From the NCBI GenBank assembly GCA_913057845.1, contig CAJXPC010000073.1, positions 1 through 7,766 on the forward strand: a stretch of DNA of 7,766 bases, given 5' to 3'. The number at the start of each line of letters is the position of its first letter. Within the stretch, counting starts at the first letter, position 1. The DNA is from an uncultured Pseudomonadota bacterium (GTDB lineage Bacteria > Pseudomonadota > Gammaproteobacteria > Burkholderiales > Eutrophovitaceae). This document shows, one piece after another, positions 1 through 7,590 of this stretch. The notes beneath the pieces were generated by a model. The model made no database searches, was not told the DNA's origin, and was given only the letters and a program-made list of their open reading frames with translations. The position numbers and the translations under genes were made by a program.

Positions 1-24
1 CTCGGAGATGTGTATAAGAGACAG
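1..24. other. Nextera/Tn5 adapter remnant (left end)
   Basis: Bases 6-24 are the 19-bp Tn5 mosaic end AGATGTGTATAAGAGACAG, preceded by CTCGG, which is the tail of the Illumina Nextera read-2 adapter. This is library sequence and not part of the organism. The genomic insert begins at base 25. Confidence 0.98.
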
Positions 25-267
25 GGCCAAAGATCGCATCAATTCTTTCCAATCGGCACTACCGTCTTGCGTCACCGTAATCCAATTATCGACGTAAAAA
101 ACAGATACCACACTCTCTATTTGAAACAAACTAGACGCAAGCTCATCCCCAACCGCTTCTTCCGCTGACTCATATGACTTGGCCACGCCATAGGTTATAG
201 GTTCTTTGAGTACGAATTTCCTAGCGTTTGGATTTGGGGTAACTTCTAAATCGGCAATTTTAGGCAT
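25..267 (-). CDS. Nfu_N-domain (NifU N-terminal-like) Fe-S protein, 3' end cut off
   Basis: The first 81 codons of a gene that runs off the insert into the adapter at base 24. The start MPKIADLEVT leads into TPNPNARKFVL (residues 10-20), then a stretch ending in SSLFQIESVVSVFYVDNWIT (45-64) and W73. This is the signature of the Nfu N-terminal domain (Pfam Nfu_N family: TPNPN..KF, LF.I.GV..VF, ITV, W..L). In Nfu proteins this domain precedes a C-terminal CXXC cluster-binding domain, and the whole protein carries Fe-S clusters to target enzymes. Stand-alone Nfu_N proteins also occur, and the window cannot show which form this is. The start codon lies 11 nt after the sufU stop in an A-rich gap with only a weak ribosome site (AAGTAA), so translation probably depends on coupling to sufU. 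Its place as last visible gene of the operon supports a late, cluster-transfer role. Family assignment is firm; exact function is inferred. Confidence 0.82.
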
Positions 268-278
268 AATTTTTTTAC

Positions 279-764
279 TTAAGTTTTTTGGGTTCCTGAA
301 CCGGGAACAGGATCTTGATCACCTTCTGTAGAAGCTTCGTCTTTCGAGTTGATTGCTGCTGTTAACGTGTGCCAAGGTAACATCGCACATTTAACCCGTG
401 AAGGTAGGTCACGAATACCTGAGAAAACAGTAAGGCTCCCAAGCTCTTTTGCCTCATCGGCTGCACTGGGCCCAGTAGTCAACGACCGAAACTGCTCGGC
501 CAATGCAATTGCATCGGCGAATGCCTTACCCTTAACCTTTGTAGTCATCATCGAACCTGAAGACATACAGATGGCGCAGCTTTCGCCCTCATACTGTATG
601 TCCTCTATTTTTTCGTCAACCACAGTCATGCTTACCCATAGGTGGTCACCGCACAAGGGATTAATACCCTCGGCTTTATGTGTTGGATTCGTAATCATTC
701 CCCAGTTTCGCGGCTTCTTACAATGATCCAGGATCACCTCTTGGTATATTTGTTTGGAACTCAT
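279..764 (-). CDS. sufU: SufU, zinc-type sulfurtransferase/NifU-like partner of SufS
   Basis: A 161-residue IscU-fold protein. The three conserved cysteines are C38 (NPLCGD, with D40), C63 (GESCAIC) and C126 (RVKCAMLPW), matching C41/D43, C66 and C128 of Bacillus subtilis SufU. The spacing of about 60 residues between the second and third cysteine includes the roughly 20-residue SufU-specific insertion (around residues 97-118), and the LPPVK chaperone-recognition motif of true IscU is absent. It is therefore SufU, which binds zinc and accepts persulfide sulfur from SufS, and not the IscU scaffold. Two further cysteines (C15, C66) are not SufU ligands. A polar tail (about residues 140-161, rich in D/E/S/T/G/P) extends past the fold. 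It starts 12 nt after sufS; an AGGA ribosome site overlaps the sufS TAG stop. No sufE gene is visible, consistent with SufU replacing SufE. Confidence 0.93.
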   Translation of the reverse strand: MSSKQIYQEVILDHCKKPRNWGMITNPTHKAEGINPLCGDHLWVSMTVVDEKIEDIQYEGESCAICMSSGSMMTTKVKGKAFADAIALAEQFRSLTTGPSAADEAKELGSLTVFSGIRDLPSRVKCAMLPWHTLTAAINSKDEASTEGDQDPVPGSGTQKT

Positions 765-776
765 ATTAATAATGTC

Positions 777-2000
777 CTAGCTGAATATTTTCTGTGCGTT
801 ACGGATGGAGGCAACGAGCTTGTCCACATCATCGATCGTATTGTACAAATAGAAAGAAGCCCGTGTCGTTGCAGGGACCTTATATCGCTGCATAACTGGT
901 TGCGCGCAATGATGTCCTGTACGCACAGCTACGCCATCGTCATTAAGTAAGGTGCCTATGTCATGAGCATGCACGCCTTTAATATTAAAGGAAATGACTG
1001 CTGCCTTATTAGGAGCCGTACCGTAAAAAGTTATATCCTTAATATCCGACAATGCCTCTGTAGCATACTTGGTCAATACTTTTTCATAGCGCTCAATGCT
1101 ATCAAGGCCAATCGCCTCTAAATAATCTATTGCCTCACCGAGACCAAGTGCCGAGACGATTGGAGGCGTGCCTGCTTCAAATTTTGCGGGAATATCGGCA
1201 TAAGTAGTCTTTTCGAAGGTGACCGAAAGAATCATATCTCCCCCGCCTTCATACGGATTCATTCTCTCCAACCAATGACGCTTACCGTAAAGAATACCGA
1301 TTCCGGTTGGACCACACATCTTATGCCCAGAAAAAATATAAAAATCACAGCCAAGATCTTGAACATCCACTTTCATATGAGGCGCTCCTTGAGCACCATC
1401 AACCAAAACTGGAATCTCTCTTGCATGCGCAAGAGCAACCATATCTTTAATAGGATTAACAGTCCCCAACACATTCGAGACATGAGTCACCGCAACTAAT
1501 TTTGTTTTATCGGACAACAAACGCTCGTATACCTCTAAATCCAATTCTCCGATATCACTAATTGGAATGACTTTCAGCGTCGCGCCAACTTCGTCACACA
1601 ATTGCTGCCAAGGAACGATGTTCGAATGGTGCTCCATATGGGACACAATGATTTCATCTCCAGCATGAACGAACTTACGCCCATAAGCATGCGCAACCAA
1701 ATTAATCGCATGTGTTGTGCCCTTAGTGAATATAATTTCTGAGGTATCAGCCACATTTAAAAACCTTGCCACCGTTGTCCTTACCGCCTCATAAGCCGCC
1801 GTCGCTTGCTCTGAGAGTTGATAAACACCACGGTGAATGTTGGCATGTTCATACTGATGGTAATGATTGATACGATCAATCACTGATTGAGGCATTTGTG
1901 CACTCGCACCGCTATCCAAATATACTAAAGGCTTGTTATTAACTGACGTCGCTAAGACAGGAAAGTCCCGTCGAATGCGCTCAACATCGAATTCAACCAT
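777..2000 (-). CDS. sufS: SufS, group II cysteine desulfurase
   Basis: A 407-residue pyridoxal-phosphate enzyme of full family length that takes sulfur from L-cysteine, leaving alanine and an enzyme persulfide. Visible features: HMEHHSN (121-127) with the PLP-stacking histidine; VDGAQ (D201, Q204) holding the cofactor; FSGHKMCGPTG with Schiff-base lysine K227; RTGHHCAQP with catalytic C365; and R380 in TTRASFYLYN, expected to bind the substrate carboxylate. The short loop around C365 is typical of group II. H346 (VHAHD), 19 residues before C365, sits where B. subtilis SufS has His342, the residue that swaps onto the SufU zinc; E. coli SufS, which uses SufE, has Tyr there. This predicts SufU as partner, and sufU is the next gene. 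The start ATG has a purine-rich AAGAGAGAGA site upstream. A 45-nt gap separates it from sufD, the largest gap between complete genes downstream of the iscR promoter. Confidence 0.96.
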   Translation of the reverse strand: MVEFDVERIRRDFPVLATSVNNKPLVYLDSGASAQMPQSVIDRINHYHQYEHANIHRGVYQLSEQATAAYEAVRTTVARFLNVADTSEIIFTKGTTHAINLVAHAYGRKFVHAGDEIIVSHMEHHSNIVPWQQLCDEVGATLKVIPISDIGELDLEVYERLLSDKTKLVAVTHVSNVLGTVNPIKDMVALAHAREIPVLVDGAQGAPHMKVDVQDLGCDFYIFSGHKMCGPTGIGILYGKRHWLERMNPYEGGGDMILSVTFEKTTYADIPAKFEAGTPPIVSALGLGEAIDYLEAIGLDSIERYEKVLTKYATEALSDIKDITFYGTAPNKAAVISFNIKGVHAHDIGTLLNDDGVAVRTGHHCAQPVMQRYKVPATTRASFYLYNTIDDVDKLVASIRNAQKIFS

Positions 2001-2045
2001 ATCAATATCTCTCTCTTGTTCCCATTTAGATATACTTTGATGCTC

Positions 2046-3353
2046 TTATATTTTTGTTTGGTCTCGAATATAACTTTCTATAACCGCACCTAAAGACTTA
2101 ATCGGCAAATCTTCAATCACCTCTTTAGCAAAGGCATAATTGAGTAAATTACGCGCTAAATCATCATCGAGGCCGCGAGACTTCAGATAGAACAATTCAT
2201 CTTCGCTCACCTGCCCGACAGTTGCGCCATGCGCACACTTAACATCATCGGCAAATATTTCTAATTCAGGCTTGGTGTCAACTGACGCTCGAGCGCTAAG
2301 CAATAAATTGCGATTTTGTTGGCTGGAATTCGTTTGCTGCGCCCCTTTATGAACCTTTACCTTACCGTTAAAAACAATCTTAGACCGATCTCCAGCAATG
2401 GTTTTATGAACCTGTATTGACTGCCCATGAGGTTTTGTATGTTCGATGCATGAATGCATATCAACTATTCGCTTATCGTGTCCAAGCGCTAAACCTTTAA
2501 TTGCAATATGACCCCCATCTTCACGCTGTCTCGTGACCAAATTATGTCTCGATACTACCGCTCCAACACTGACCGACCAGTTTTGATACGAAGCACCTTT
2601 ATCTATGCCTACATGCGTATGTGCAATATGGTAAGCACTGTCATCATCACGTTGAAGCTTGACATGTATGACCTGTGATTCAGCTGCCAGTGATAACTCT
2701 GACACAGCATTGGTCATATAGCCAAAACCGCCTATACCAATATAATCCTCTAGAACACATACTCGTGCCTGCTCTTCGGCGATGAGGAGCAATCGCGGAT
2801 GATTGAAGGTATGTTTACCTGTGCTGATATTTAAAATGTGGATAGTTTCAAAAGAATTACCATTAGAATCCGCATGAATCACGACGACATCTTTAAATAG
2901 CGCGGTATTCATTTCGCAAAACCCACTGACTCCATCACCTTCTAGGCTATTTAATCGGCGCTTTACCGATACCTTTAGTTGAGCATCGTTCAGTGCTGAC
3001 TTCAGATTACAGACTCGAATTTTAGTTTGGGCTGAGCTCACAGTACTCAATGAGGGGGAGTAAACGCCATTCACCAGAACAACAGAACTACTGGCTTCTG
3101 GAATCAAAAATGATTTCACCACTGATGGGTCAATGGGTGTGTCAAGCGCTGAGGGAGTAAGAGTACTTTTATATAGCCCAGTCAAATCTGTAAAACGCCA
3201 CTCCTCTTCCGAAGTTGTCGGCAGTGGGCACTTTTCAAAATGGGTACGAGCATCTAACTGACAGCTTTTTAACCAATCTTCTGTTGAATGCTCGACGTTA
3301 GCCCCATCCGCCTTCAACAAAGAGGCTGTAAACTCCACCGATTGCTGACTCAT
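2046..3353 (-). CDS. sufD: SufD, scaffold subunit of the SufBC2D complex
   Basis: About 435 residues, a paralogue of SufB that pairs with it to form the cluster-building scaffold on a SufC dimer. The N-terminal helical region (TSEEEWRFTDLTGLY, 47-61) is followed by the beta-helix core and the C-terminal SufD signature DDVKCAHGATVGQ (369-381) and ELFYLKSRGL (386-395). C373 and H375 correspond to C358 and H360 of E. coli SufD; the histidine is important for iron acquisition at the SufB-SufD interface. I chose the ATG at 3353, whose ATGA overlaps the sufC TGA stop, with a GAGAG ribosome site upstream ([10 protein letters not shown]). An in-frame ATG at 3386 would add 11 residues ([11 protein letters not shown]) wholly inside sufC and is less likely. 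Tight overlap implies translational coupling and balanced stoichiometry with SufC. Confidence 0.94.
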   Translation of the reverse strand: MSQQSVEFTASLLKADGANVEHSTEDWLKSCQLDARTHFEKCPLPTTSEEEWRFTDLTGLYKSTLTPSALDTPIDPSVVKSFLIPEASSSVVLVNGVYSPSLSTVSSAQTKIRVCNLKSALNDAQLKVSVKRRLNSLEGDGVSGFCEMNTALFKDVVVIHADSNGNSFETIHILNISTGKHTFNHPRLLLIAEEQARVCVLEDYIGIGGFGYMTNAVSELSLAAESQVIHVKLQRDDDSAYHIAHTHVGIDKGASYQNWSVSVGAVVSRHNLVTRQREDGGHIAIKGLALGHDKRIVDMHSCIEHTKPHGQSIQVHKTIAGDRSKIVFNGKVKVHKGAQQTNSSQQNRNLLLSARASVDTKPELEIFADDVKCAHGATVGQVSEDELFYLKSRGLDDDLARNLLNYAFAKEVIEDLPIKSLGAVIESYIRDQTKI

Positions 3354-4135
3354 GCTGCTCTCGAACGGTTTTCGTCCAGAACCCACTCATATCCTCGAGA
3401 CTCAAGCTCATGCGCTAAAGACTTGTCCCCAGTCTTAATCACGCGCCCACCATCCACAACATGAATGAAATCTGGTTCAATGTAATTAAGTAGTCTCTGG
3501 TAATGAGTCACAAGCACTACAGCATCGCTGTCACCGTGCAGCGTGTTCACACCATTTGCAACAACCCTTAAAGCATCAATATCTAACCCGGAATCAGTTT
3601 CATCTAATATGGCGAGAGTAGGTTCTAAAATCGCCATTTGAAGGATTTCATTTCTTTTCTTTTCACCACCCGAAAACCCGTCGTTCAAACTGCGCTCCAA
3701 AAAGCTCGCATCCATACCAAGAAGGCTCAATTTACTCTGAATAAAGTCATCAAACTCAAGTGGGTCCAACTCGTCTTTACCCCTTGCGCCCTGAACAGTG
3801 TTGTATGCCAACCTCAAAAATGAACCATTTGTGACACCGGGAACCTCGACTGGATACTGAAACCCAAGAAAAACACCCAGCTTTGCTCGTTCATCGGGCT
3901 CTAAGTCCATCAAACTTTGCCCCTTAAACTCTAAAGTACCACCATCAACCGTGTAAGAAGGATGTCCGGCTAAGACCTTAGAAAAGGTACTTTTACCAGA
4001 GCCATTAGGCCCCATGATTGCGTGTATTTCACCAGCTTTAACAGTTATATCAAAACCCTTGAGTATTTGAGTGCCATCAATACTAGCGACGAGGTTATGT
4101 ACGCTTAGGATCGTTGCTGCATTCTTGATAATCAT
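3350..4135 (-). CDS. sufC: SufC, ABC-type ATPase of the SufBC2D complex
   Basis: A 261-residue cytosolic ABC ATPase without membrane segments, whose ATP-driven dimerisation reshapes SufB-SufD during cluster assembly. All motifs are present: Walker [10 protein letters not shown] (42-50), Q-loop Q93 in [13 protein letters not shown] signature FSGGEKKR (154-161), Walker B LAILDET (D178, E179), D-loop SGLD (182-185) and switch H211 (VTHYQRLL). FQYPVE and SGGEKKRN are typical of SufC over transporter ATPases. The ATG overlaps the sufB stop (ATGA). A good ribosome site, AAGGAAG about 8 nt upstream, lies inside the last codons of sufB. The last dozen residues ([11 protein letters not shown]) form a short tail beyond the fold. 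Confidence 0.97.
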   Translation of the reverse strand: MIIKNAATILSVHNLVASIDGTQILKGFDITVKAGEIHAIMGPNGSGKSTFSKVLAGHPSYTVDGGTLEFKGQSLMDLEPDERAKLGVFLGFQYPVEVPGVTNGSFLRLAYNTVQGARGKDELDPLEFDDFIQSKLSLLGMDASFLERSLNDGFSGGEKKRNEILQMAILEPTLAILDETDSGLDIDALRVVANGVNTLHGDSDAVVLVTHYQRLLNYIEPDFIHVVDGGRVIKTGDKSLAHELESRGYEWVLDENRSRAA

Positions 4136-5568
4136 CCAACACTTCCTTCCAGTTTTAGACCGAGTAATTTTGTTGCCTCGACCGCGAACTCCATGGGCAA
4201 GTGCATAAATACATCTCTGACGAATCCATTAATAATCATAGAAACAGCTTCTTCAGAATCGATACCTCGACTCAAAAAATAAAACAACTGCTCTTCACCA
4301 ATTTTTGACGTGCTTGCCTCATGTTCTACGGTCGCGCTCTTGTTGGCGACCTCAATGTAAGGGAATGTGTTGGCGCCACAAAGATCGCCAATCAACATAG
4401 AGTCGCATTGAGAATAGTTACGAGCACCATCGGCTTTAGGTGACACCTTCACCAAACCACGATAACTATTATTAGATTTTCCCGCTGAAATACCCTTACT
4501 GATAATGCGGCTGCGCGTATTCTTGCCAATATGGAACATCTTTGTTCCAGTATCAGCCTGCTGCATGTGATTAGTAAGCGCTACGGAGTAAAACTCACCC
4601 ACCGAATTATCTCCAAGAAGAATACACGAGGGGTATTTCCAAGTCACCGCTGATCCAGTCTCCACTTGGGTCCAAGATATTTTGGAGTTTTTACCTTTGC
4701 ACAATCCGCGCTTAGTCACAAAATTAAAGATACCACCAACACCATTTTCATCTCCGGCATACCAATTTTGCACAGTGGAATACTTAATATCTGCATCATC
4801 CATAGCAATGAGCTCAACCACGGCTGCATGCAATTGATTCGTATCAAATTGAGGTGCAGTGCATCCCTCTAGGTAACACACCTGGCTGCCCTCTTCTGCG
4901 ACAATCAGAGTCCTTTCAAACTGACCCGAGTCCTGAGTATTGATGCGAAAGTAAGTCGACAGATCCATCGGACACTTCACACCTTTCGGGATGTAACAGA
5001 ACGACCCGTCCGTAAAAACCGCTGAATTTAATGCGGAATAAAAATTATCGGTATAAGGAACAACACTACCAAGGTACTTCTTAATCAGATCCGGATGGTC
5101 TCTGACCGCCTCAGAGAACGAGCAAAATATGATCCCGTATTCCGCTAACTTTTCTTTATAGGTGGTCGTTACAGACACGCTATCAAAAACAACATCCACA
5201 GCAACGCCAGCCAAAGCCGCCCGCTCATTCATAGGAATACCAAGCTTCTCAAAAGTTTTCAATAACTCTGGATCGACCTCATCCATGGACTTCTTGGTCG
5301 CCTTAGACTTCGGTGCCGAATAATAAATTATGTCCTGAAAATCAATTTTTGGATATCTCACGTTTGGCCATTTTGGCTCTGTCATCGTCAACCAATGACG
5401 GTAAGCATTAAGACGAAACTCTAACAACCAATCTGGCTCATTCTTCTTGCTCGATATCGTTCGAATAACATCTTCGCTCAAACCACGAGCCATTGAATCC
5501 GTCTCGATTTCGGTGTGGAATCCAGCCTTGTACGGCTGATTCACAATGTTATCAATTGCTGTACTCAT
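4132..5568 (-). CDS. sufB: SufB, Fe-S cluster scaffold protein
   Basis: A 478-residue SufB, close to the usual 470-495. It receives sulfur from the SufS/SufU step and carries the nascent cluster in the SufBC2D complex. Visible landmarks: [13 protein letters not shown] (44-56) in the N-terminal domain, the beta-helix stretch [10 protein letters not shown] (230-239), [10 protein letters not shown] (264-273), [11 protein letters not shown] (384-394), FPYIEV (402-407), [12 protein letters not shown] (414-425) and the invariant C-terminus LEGSVG. C236, C388 and E417 correspond by alignment to C254, C405 and E434 of E. coli SufB, residues implicated in sulfur transfer and cluster assembly. It begins 15 nt after the A-type carrier gene. 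The ribosome site is weak (GGTG too far from ATG), which may mean coupling to the gene before it. Confidence 0.97.
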   Translation of the reverse strand: MSTAIDNIVNQPYKAGFHTEIETDSMARGLSEDVIRTISSKKNEPDWLLEFRLNAYRHWLTMTEPKWPNVRYPKIDFQDIIYYSAPKSKATKKSMDEVDPELLKTFEKLGIPMNERAALAGVAVDVVFDSVSVTTTYKEKLAEYGIIFCSFSEAVRDHPDLIKKYLGSVVPYTDNFYSALNSAVFTDGSFCYIPKGVKCPMDLSTYFRINTQDSGQFERTLIVAEEGSQVCYLEGCTAPQFDTNQLHAAVVELIAMDDADIKYSTVQNWYAGDENGVGGIFNFVTKRGLCKGKNSKISWTQVETGSAVTWKYPSCILLGDNSVGEFYSVALTNHMQQADTGTKMFHIGKNTRSRIISKGISAGKSNNSYRGLVKVSPKADGARNYSQCDSMLIGDLCGANTFPYIEVANKSATVEHEASTSKIGEEQLFYFLSRGIDSEEAVSMIINGFVRDVFMHLPMEFAVEATKLLGLKLEGSVG

Positions 5569-5583
5569 ATTGTTAAGACACCA

Positions 5584-5916
5584 TCAGTTGTTTTCGTCAA
5601 TCGTAAAACTCTCACCACAACCACAAGTCGCAGCAGCTTTAGGGTTTTCAACTTTAAATAATTCGTTTAACCCTTTTCTTTCAAAATCAAGGATTGAGCC
5701 GTCTAAAAATACGAGGTCAGATTTTTTTACAAGCAACTTCACATTTTCCGACTCAAACACCTCTTCGTCTGCAGCGATCTCGGAAGCTCGCTCGAAGGTA
5801 TAACTCAGCCCAGAACATCCAACCGTCCTAACCCCAAACCTCAAACCAACCCCTCCTTCTTTATCTAAGGATCGTTGAATATGAATCGCTGCTTTTTGTG
5901 TAACCTGTATCGACAT
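5584..5916 (-). CDS. A-type Fe-S carrier protein (IscA/SufA/HesB family)
   Basis: A 110-residue HesB-like protein with the three conserved cysteines C34 (VGCSGLSY), C98 and C100 (CGCGESF). A-type carriers bind a [2Fe-2S] or [4Fe-4S] cluster, or iron, and hand it from the scaffold to apo-enzymes. The sequence VGLRFGVRTVGCSG and LDGSILDFERKGLNELFKVENP resemble IscA more than E. coli SufA by eye, so I leave the symbol open. It sits between the group I desulfurase and sufB, the place sufA occupies in the enteric suf operon. The start codon lies 12 nt after the desulfurase stop; an AGGT ribosome site overlaps that TAG stop. Confidence 0.93.
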   Translation of the reverse strand: MSIQVTQKAAIHIQRSLDKEGGVGLRFGVRTVGCSGLSYTFERASEIAADEEVFESENVKLLVKKSDLVFLDGSILDFERKGLNELFKVENPKAAATCGCGESFTIDENN

Positions 5917-5928
5917 AATTAATATGAC

Positions 5929-7071
5929 CTAAACCGTAAGTGAAACTAATTCTTTTAAACGCGAAACGATTAACTCTAAAGCTGCACTAAACCCGTCGCA
6001 CTCTTCTTCTACATTATCCATTCCAAGACTGAGACGCACAGCACCATGCACTAGTTCCTCTGGAACGGCCATCGCCTTCAGAGTTACGCTAGAACCACTA
6101 CCATGACTCGAACACGCAGCGCCACTTGCAACTGCAAAACCAAGCTTATTCAACTCCATAACAAGCGTTTCACCCTGTATGCCTGGAACTGAAAAATAGG
6201 ATGTATTACTTAAACGTGGCGAACCTAAACCATGGATAACAGCACCGATACGAATAAGCTGAGCCTCTATTTTATCTCGCAACACACTCACATGTGATCC
6301 GTAGCCGCTTAAATTAGACGCAGCTAATTCAGCTGCCACACCAAAACCAACAATCGATGCAACATTTTCAGTGCCTGATCTAAGCCCAAACTCATGCCCA
6401 CCACCTTTAATAAAAGCATCGATCGGTAATTTTTTATCTACAATCAACGCCCCAATACCCTTTGGGCCATTAATCTTATGAGCCGAAAGACTCATTGCAT
6501 GAACGCCGCTATCCCCAAAGTTACAGTGAATTTTACCCAATGCTTGAATAGCATCTGTATGCATCCAGCCCCCGTTACTTTTCACTAGAGAAGCCAGCTC
6601 AGCAATAGGTTGAATTACACCCGTTTCGTTATTAACCATCATCACAGACACCAAAGAATCTCTACCGATCAAGTCAACCGACAATTGGTCTTTATCTACA
6701 ATACCCTTTGCAGACACCGGAATTAAGTCGACTGTCCAGCCCTGTCTGCTTAAATGTCTAGCTGGCACCATAACGCAGGGATGCTCGATCGAACTGACCA
6801 ACACTCTGCCTGGCGGTAAGTAGGAGGCCATCCCACTAATAAACATATTATTTGACTCAGTTCCACCAGAAGTGAAGATCACCTGGGAGGGCTGAACACC
6901 AACAAGTCCAGCAATCTTCTCTCTTGACTCATTAATTGCCGATCGAGCAATTGTTCCAAGATCATGTCGACTCGATGCATTTCCATACTGATGCTGAAAG
7001 TACGGCAACATCGCGCCAAGCACCGAATCAGCCACTCTCGTGGTGGAGTTATGGTCAAAATACACTTGCAT
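5929..7071 (-). CDS. Group I (IscS/NifS-like) cysteine desulfurase
   Basis: A 380-residue PLP enzyme releasing sulfur from L-cysteine. Numbering from the ATG at 7071: YFDHNSTT at the N-terminus, FTSGGTESNN (66-75), H97 in IEHPC stacking on PLP, D173 and Q176 in HTDAIQALGK, Schiff-base lysine K199 in SAHKINGPKG, the GGGHEFGLRSGTEN segment (223-236) and catalytic C320 in ASGAACSSHGSG. The SAHK and loop sequences place it in group I, unlike SufS in the same operon. It ends at LKELVSLTV, roughly 20 residues earlier than E. coli IscS (404), and so lacks the IscS C-terminal tail that contacts IscU; no iscU is visible. Its sulfur acceptor is unknown: SufU, tRNA thiolation relays or the scaffold are possible. 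The ATG shares its A with the iscR TGA stop (TGATG); an adjacent upstream TTG at 7074 is an unlikely start. Confidence 0.94.
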   Translation of the reverse strand: MQVYFDHNSTTRVADSVLGAMLPYFQHQYGNASSRHDLGTIARSAINESREKIAGLVGVQPSQVIFTSGGTESNNMFISGMASYLPPGRVLVSSIEHPCVMVPARHLSRQGWTVDLIPVSAKGIVDKDQLSVDLIGRDSLVSVMMVNNETGVIQPIAELASLVKSNGGWMHTDAIQALGKIHCNFGDSGVHAMSLSAHKINGPKGIGALIVDKKLPIDAFIKGGGHEFGLRSGTENVASIVGFGVAAELAASNLSGYGSHVSVLRDKIEAQLIRIGAVIHGLGSPRLSNTSYFSVPGIQGETLVMELNKLGFAVASGAACSSHGSGSSVTLKAMAVPEELVHGAVRLSLGMDNVEEECDGFSAALELIVSRLKELVSLTV

Positions 7072-7520
7072 CAATTTCTTTTCTCGAACTTAACTGGCTG
7101 AATACCCTTCAACTTAAAAACTCGCCTTTCGACTAAGTCAGAAAGTCTTACAGTATCCATATAATCAAAAATATGCTCATTCAATCCTGTCCATAAATCA
7201 TGGGTAATGCACTCTTTATCGTCCTTACAATTCTTTAAACCACCGCATTGGGTCGCATCAACTGTTTCATCAACTGCCCTTATTATTTCACCAACGGTGA
7301 TCGATGTAATCGGCTGTTTGATCCGATAACCCCCACCAGGACCACGCACGCTTGTGACAAGTAAGCTTCGTCTAAGTTTTCCAAATAGCTGTTCAAGATA
7401 CGATAAAGATATGCGCTGACGCTCACTGATATCGCCTAGCGCTACAGGCTTTGCTCCATCTTGCAGGGCAATGTCCATCATTGCGGTAACCGCAAAGCGT
7501 CCTTTTGTCGTTAATCTCAT
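7071..7520 (-). CDS. iscR: IscR, Rrf2-family [2Fe-2S] transcriptional regulator
   Basis: A 149-residue Rrf2 regulator. The N-terminal winged helix (MRLTTKGRFAVTAMMDIAL, ISERQRISLSYLEQLFGKLR, SVRGPGGGYR) is nearly identical to E. coli IscR and keeps E43, which gates DNA-site choice. The cluster ligands are conserved at the same numbers as in E. coli: C92, C98, C104 and H107 (ECITHDLW). The protein is thus expected to hold a [2Fe-2S] cluster, repress its own promoter when cluster supply is good, and release it when demand rises. It is about 13 residues shorter than E. coli IscR (162), lacking the disordered tail. A strong GGAGGG site lies 8 nt before the ATG. It is the first gene of the operon and has a matching operator just upstream. 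Confidence 0.97.
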   Translation of the reverse strand: MRLTTKGRFAVTAMMDIALQDGAKPVALGDISERQRISLSYLEQLFGKLRRSLLVTSVRGPGGGYRIKQPITSITVGEIIRAVDETVDATQCGGLKNCKDDKECITHDLWTGLNEHIFDYMDTVRLSDLVERRVFKLKGIQPVKFEKRN

Positions 7521-7526
7521 TGATTG

Positions 7527-7542
7527 AACCCTCCGAAGGGCT
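7527..7542 (-). promoter_or_regulatory. iscR ribosome binding site within a small potential hairpin
   Basis: The minus strand reads GGAGGG at 7534-7529, 8 nt from the iscR ATG, the strongest ribosome site in the window. It is half of the inverted repeat CCCT-TCGG-AGGG (7540-7529), extendable by a G-U and an A-U pair to six pairs (7527-7532 with 7537-7542). The site is plainly seen; that the hairpin controls translation is only a possibility. Confidence 0.7.
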
Positions 7543-7590
7543 TGGACTTTTGATTACACACGTAACCAGCCGAGCTAAAAATAGAAGCTA

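Noticed and set aside
1574..1756. A 60-residue minus-strand frame inside sufS
   Set aside because: It is an out-of-frame shadow of a conserved part of sufS with no recognisable domain.
2001..2045. Possible internal promoter or terminator in the 45-nt sufD-sufS gap
   Set aside because: Only a loose 6-bp repeat (ATATCT/AGATAT) is present, with no T-run and no convincing -35/-10 pair.
3354..3386. Upstream ATG for sufD at 3386
   Set aside because: It would place 11 extra residues fully inside sufC; the ATG at 3353 gives the ATGA overlap also seen at sufB/sufC, a GAGAG site and an N-terminus typical of the family.
7072..7074. TTG start for the group I desulfurase
   Set aside because: The codon directly before an ATG; the ATG sharing its A with the iscR stop is the simpler start.
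349..7136. Plus-strand reading frames such as 349-726, 642-950, 1275-1499, 3638-3823, 4666-4872, 5546-5803 and 6936-7136
   Set aside because: All lie opposite well-identified suf genes, show no family motif and low-complexity or erratic composition; they are shadows of the real frames.
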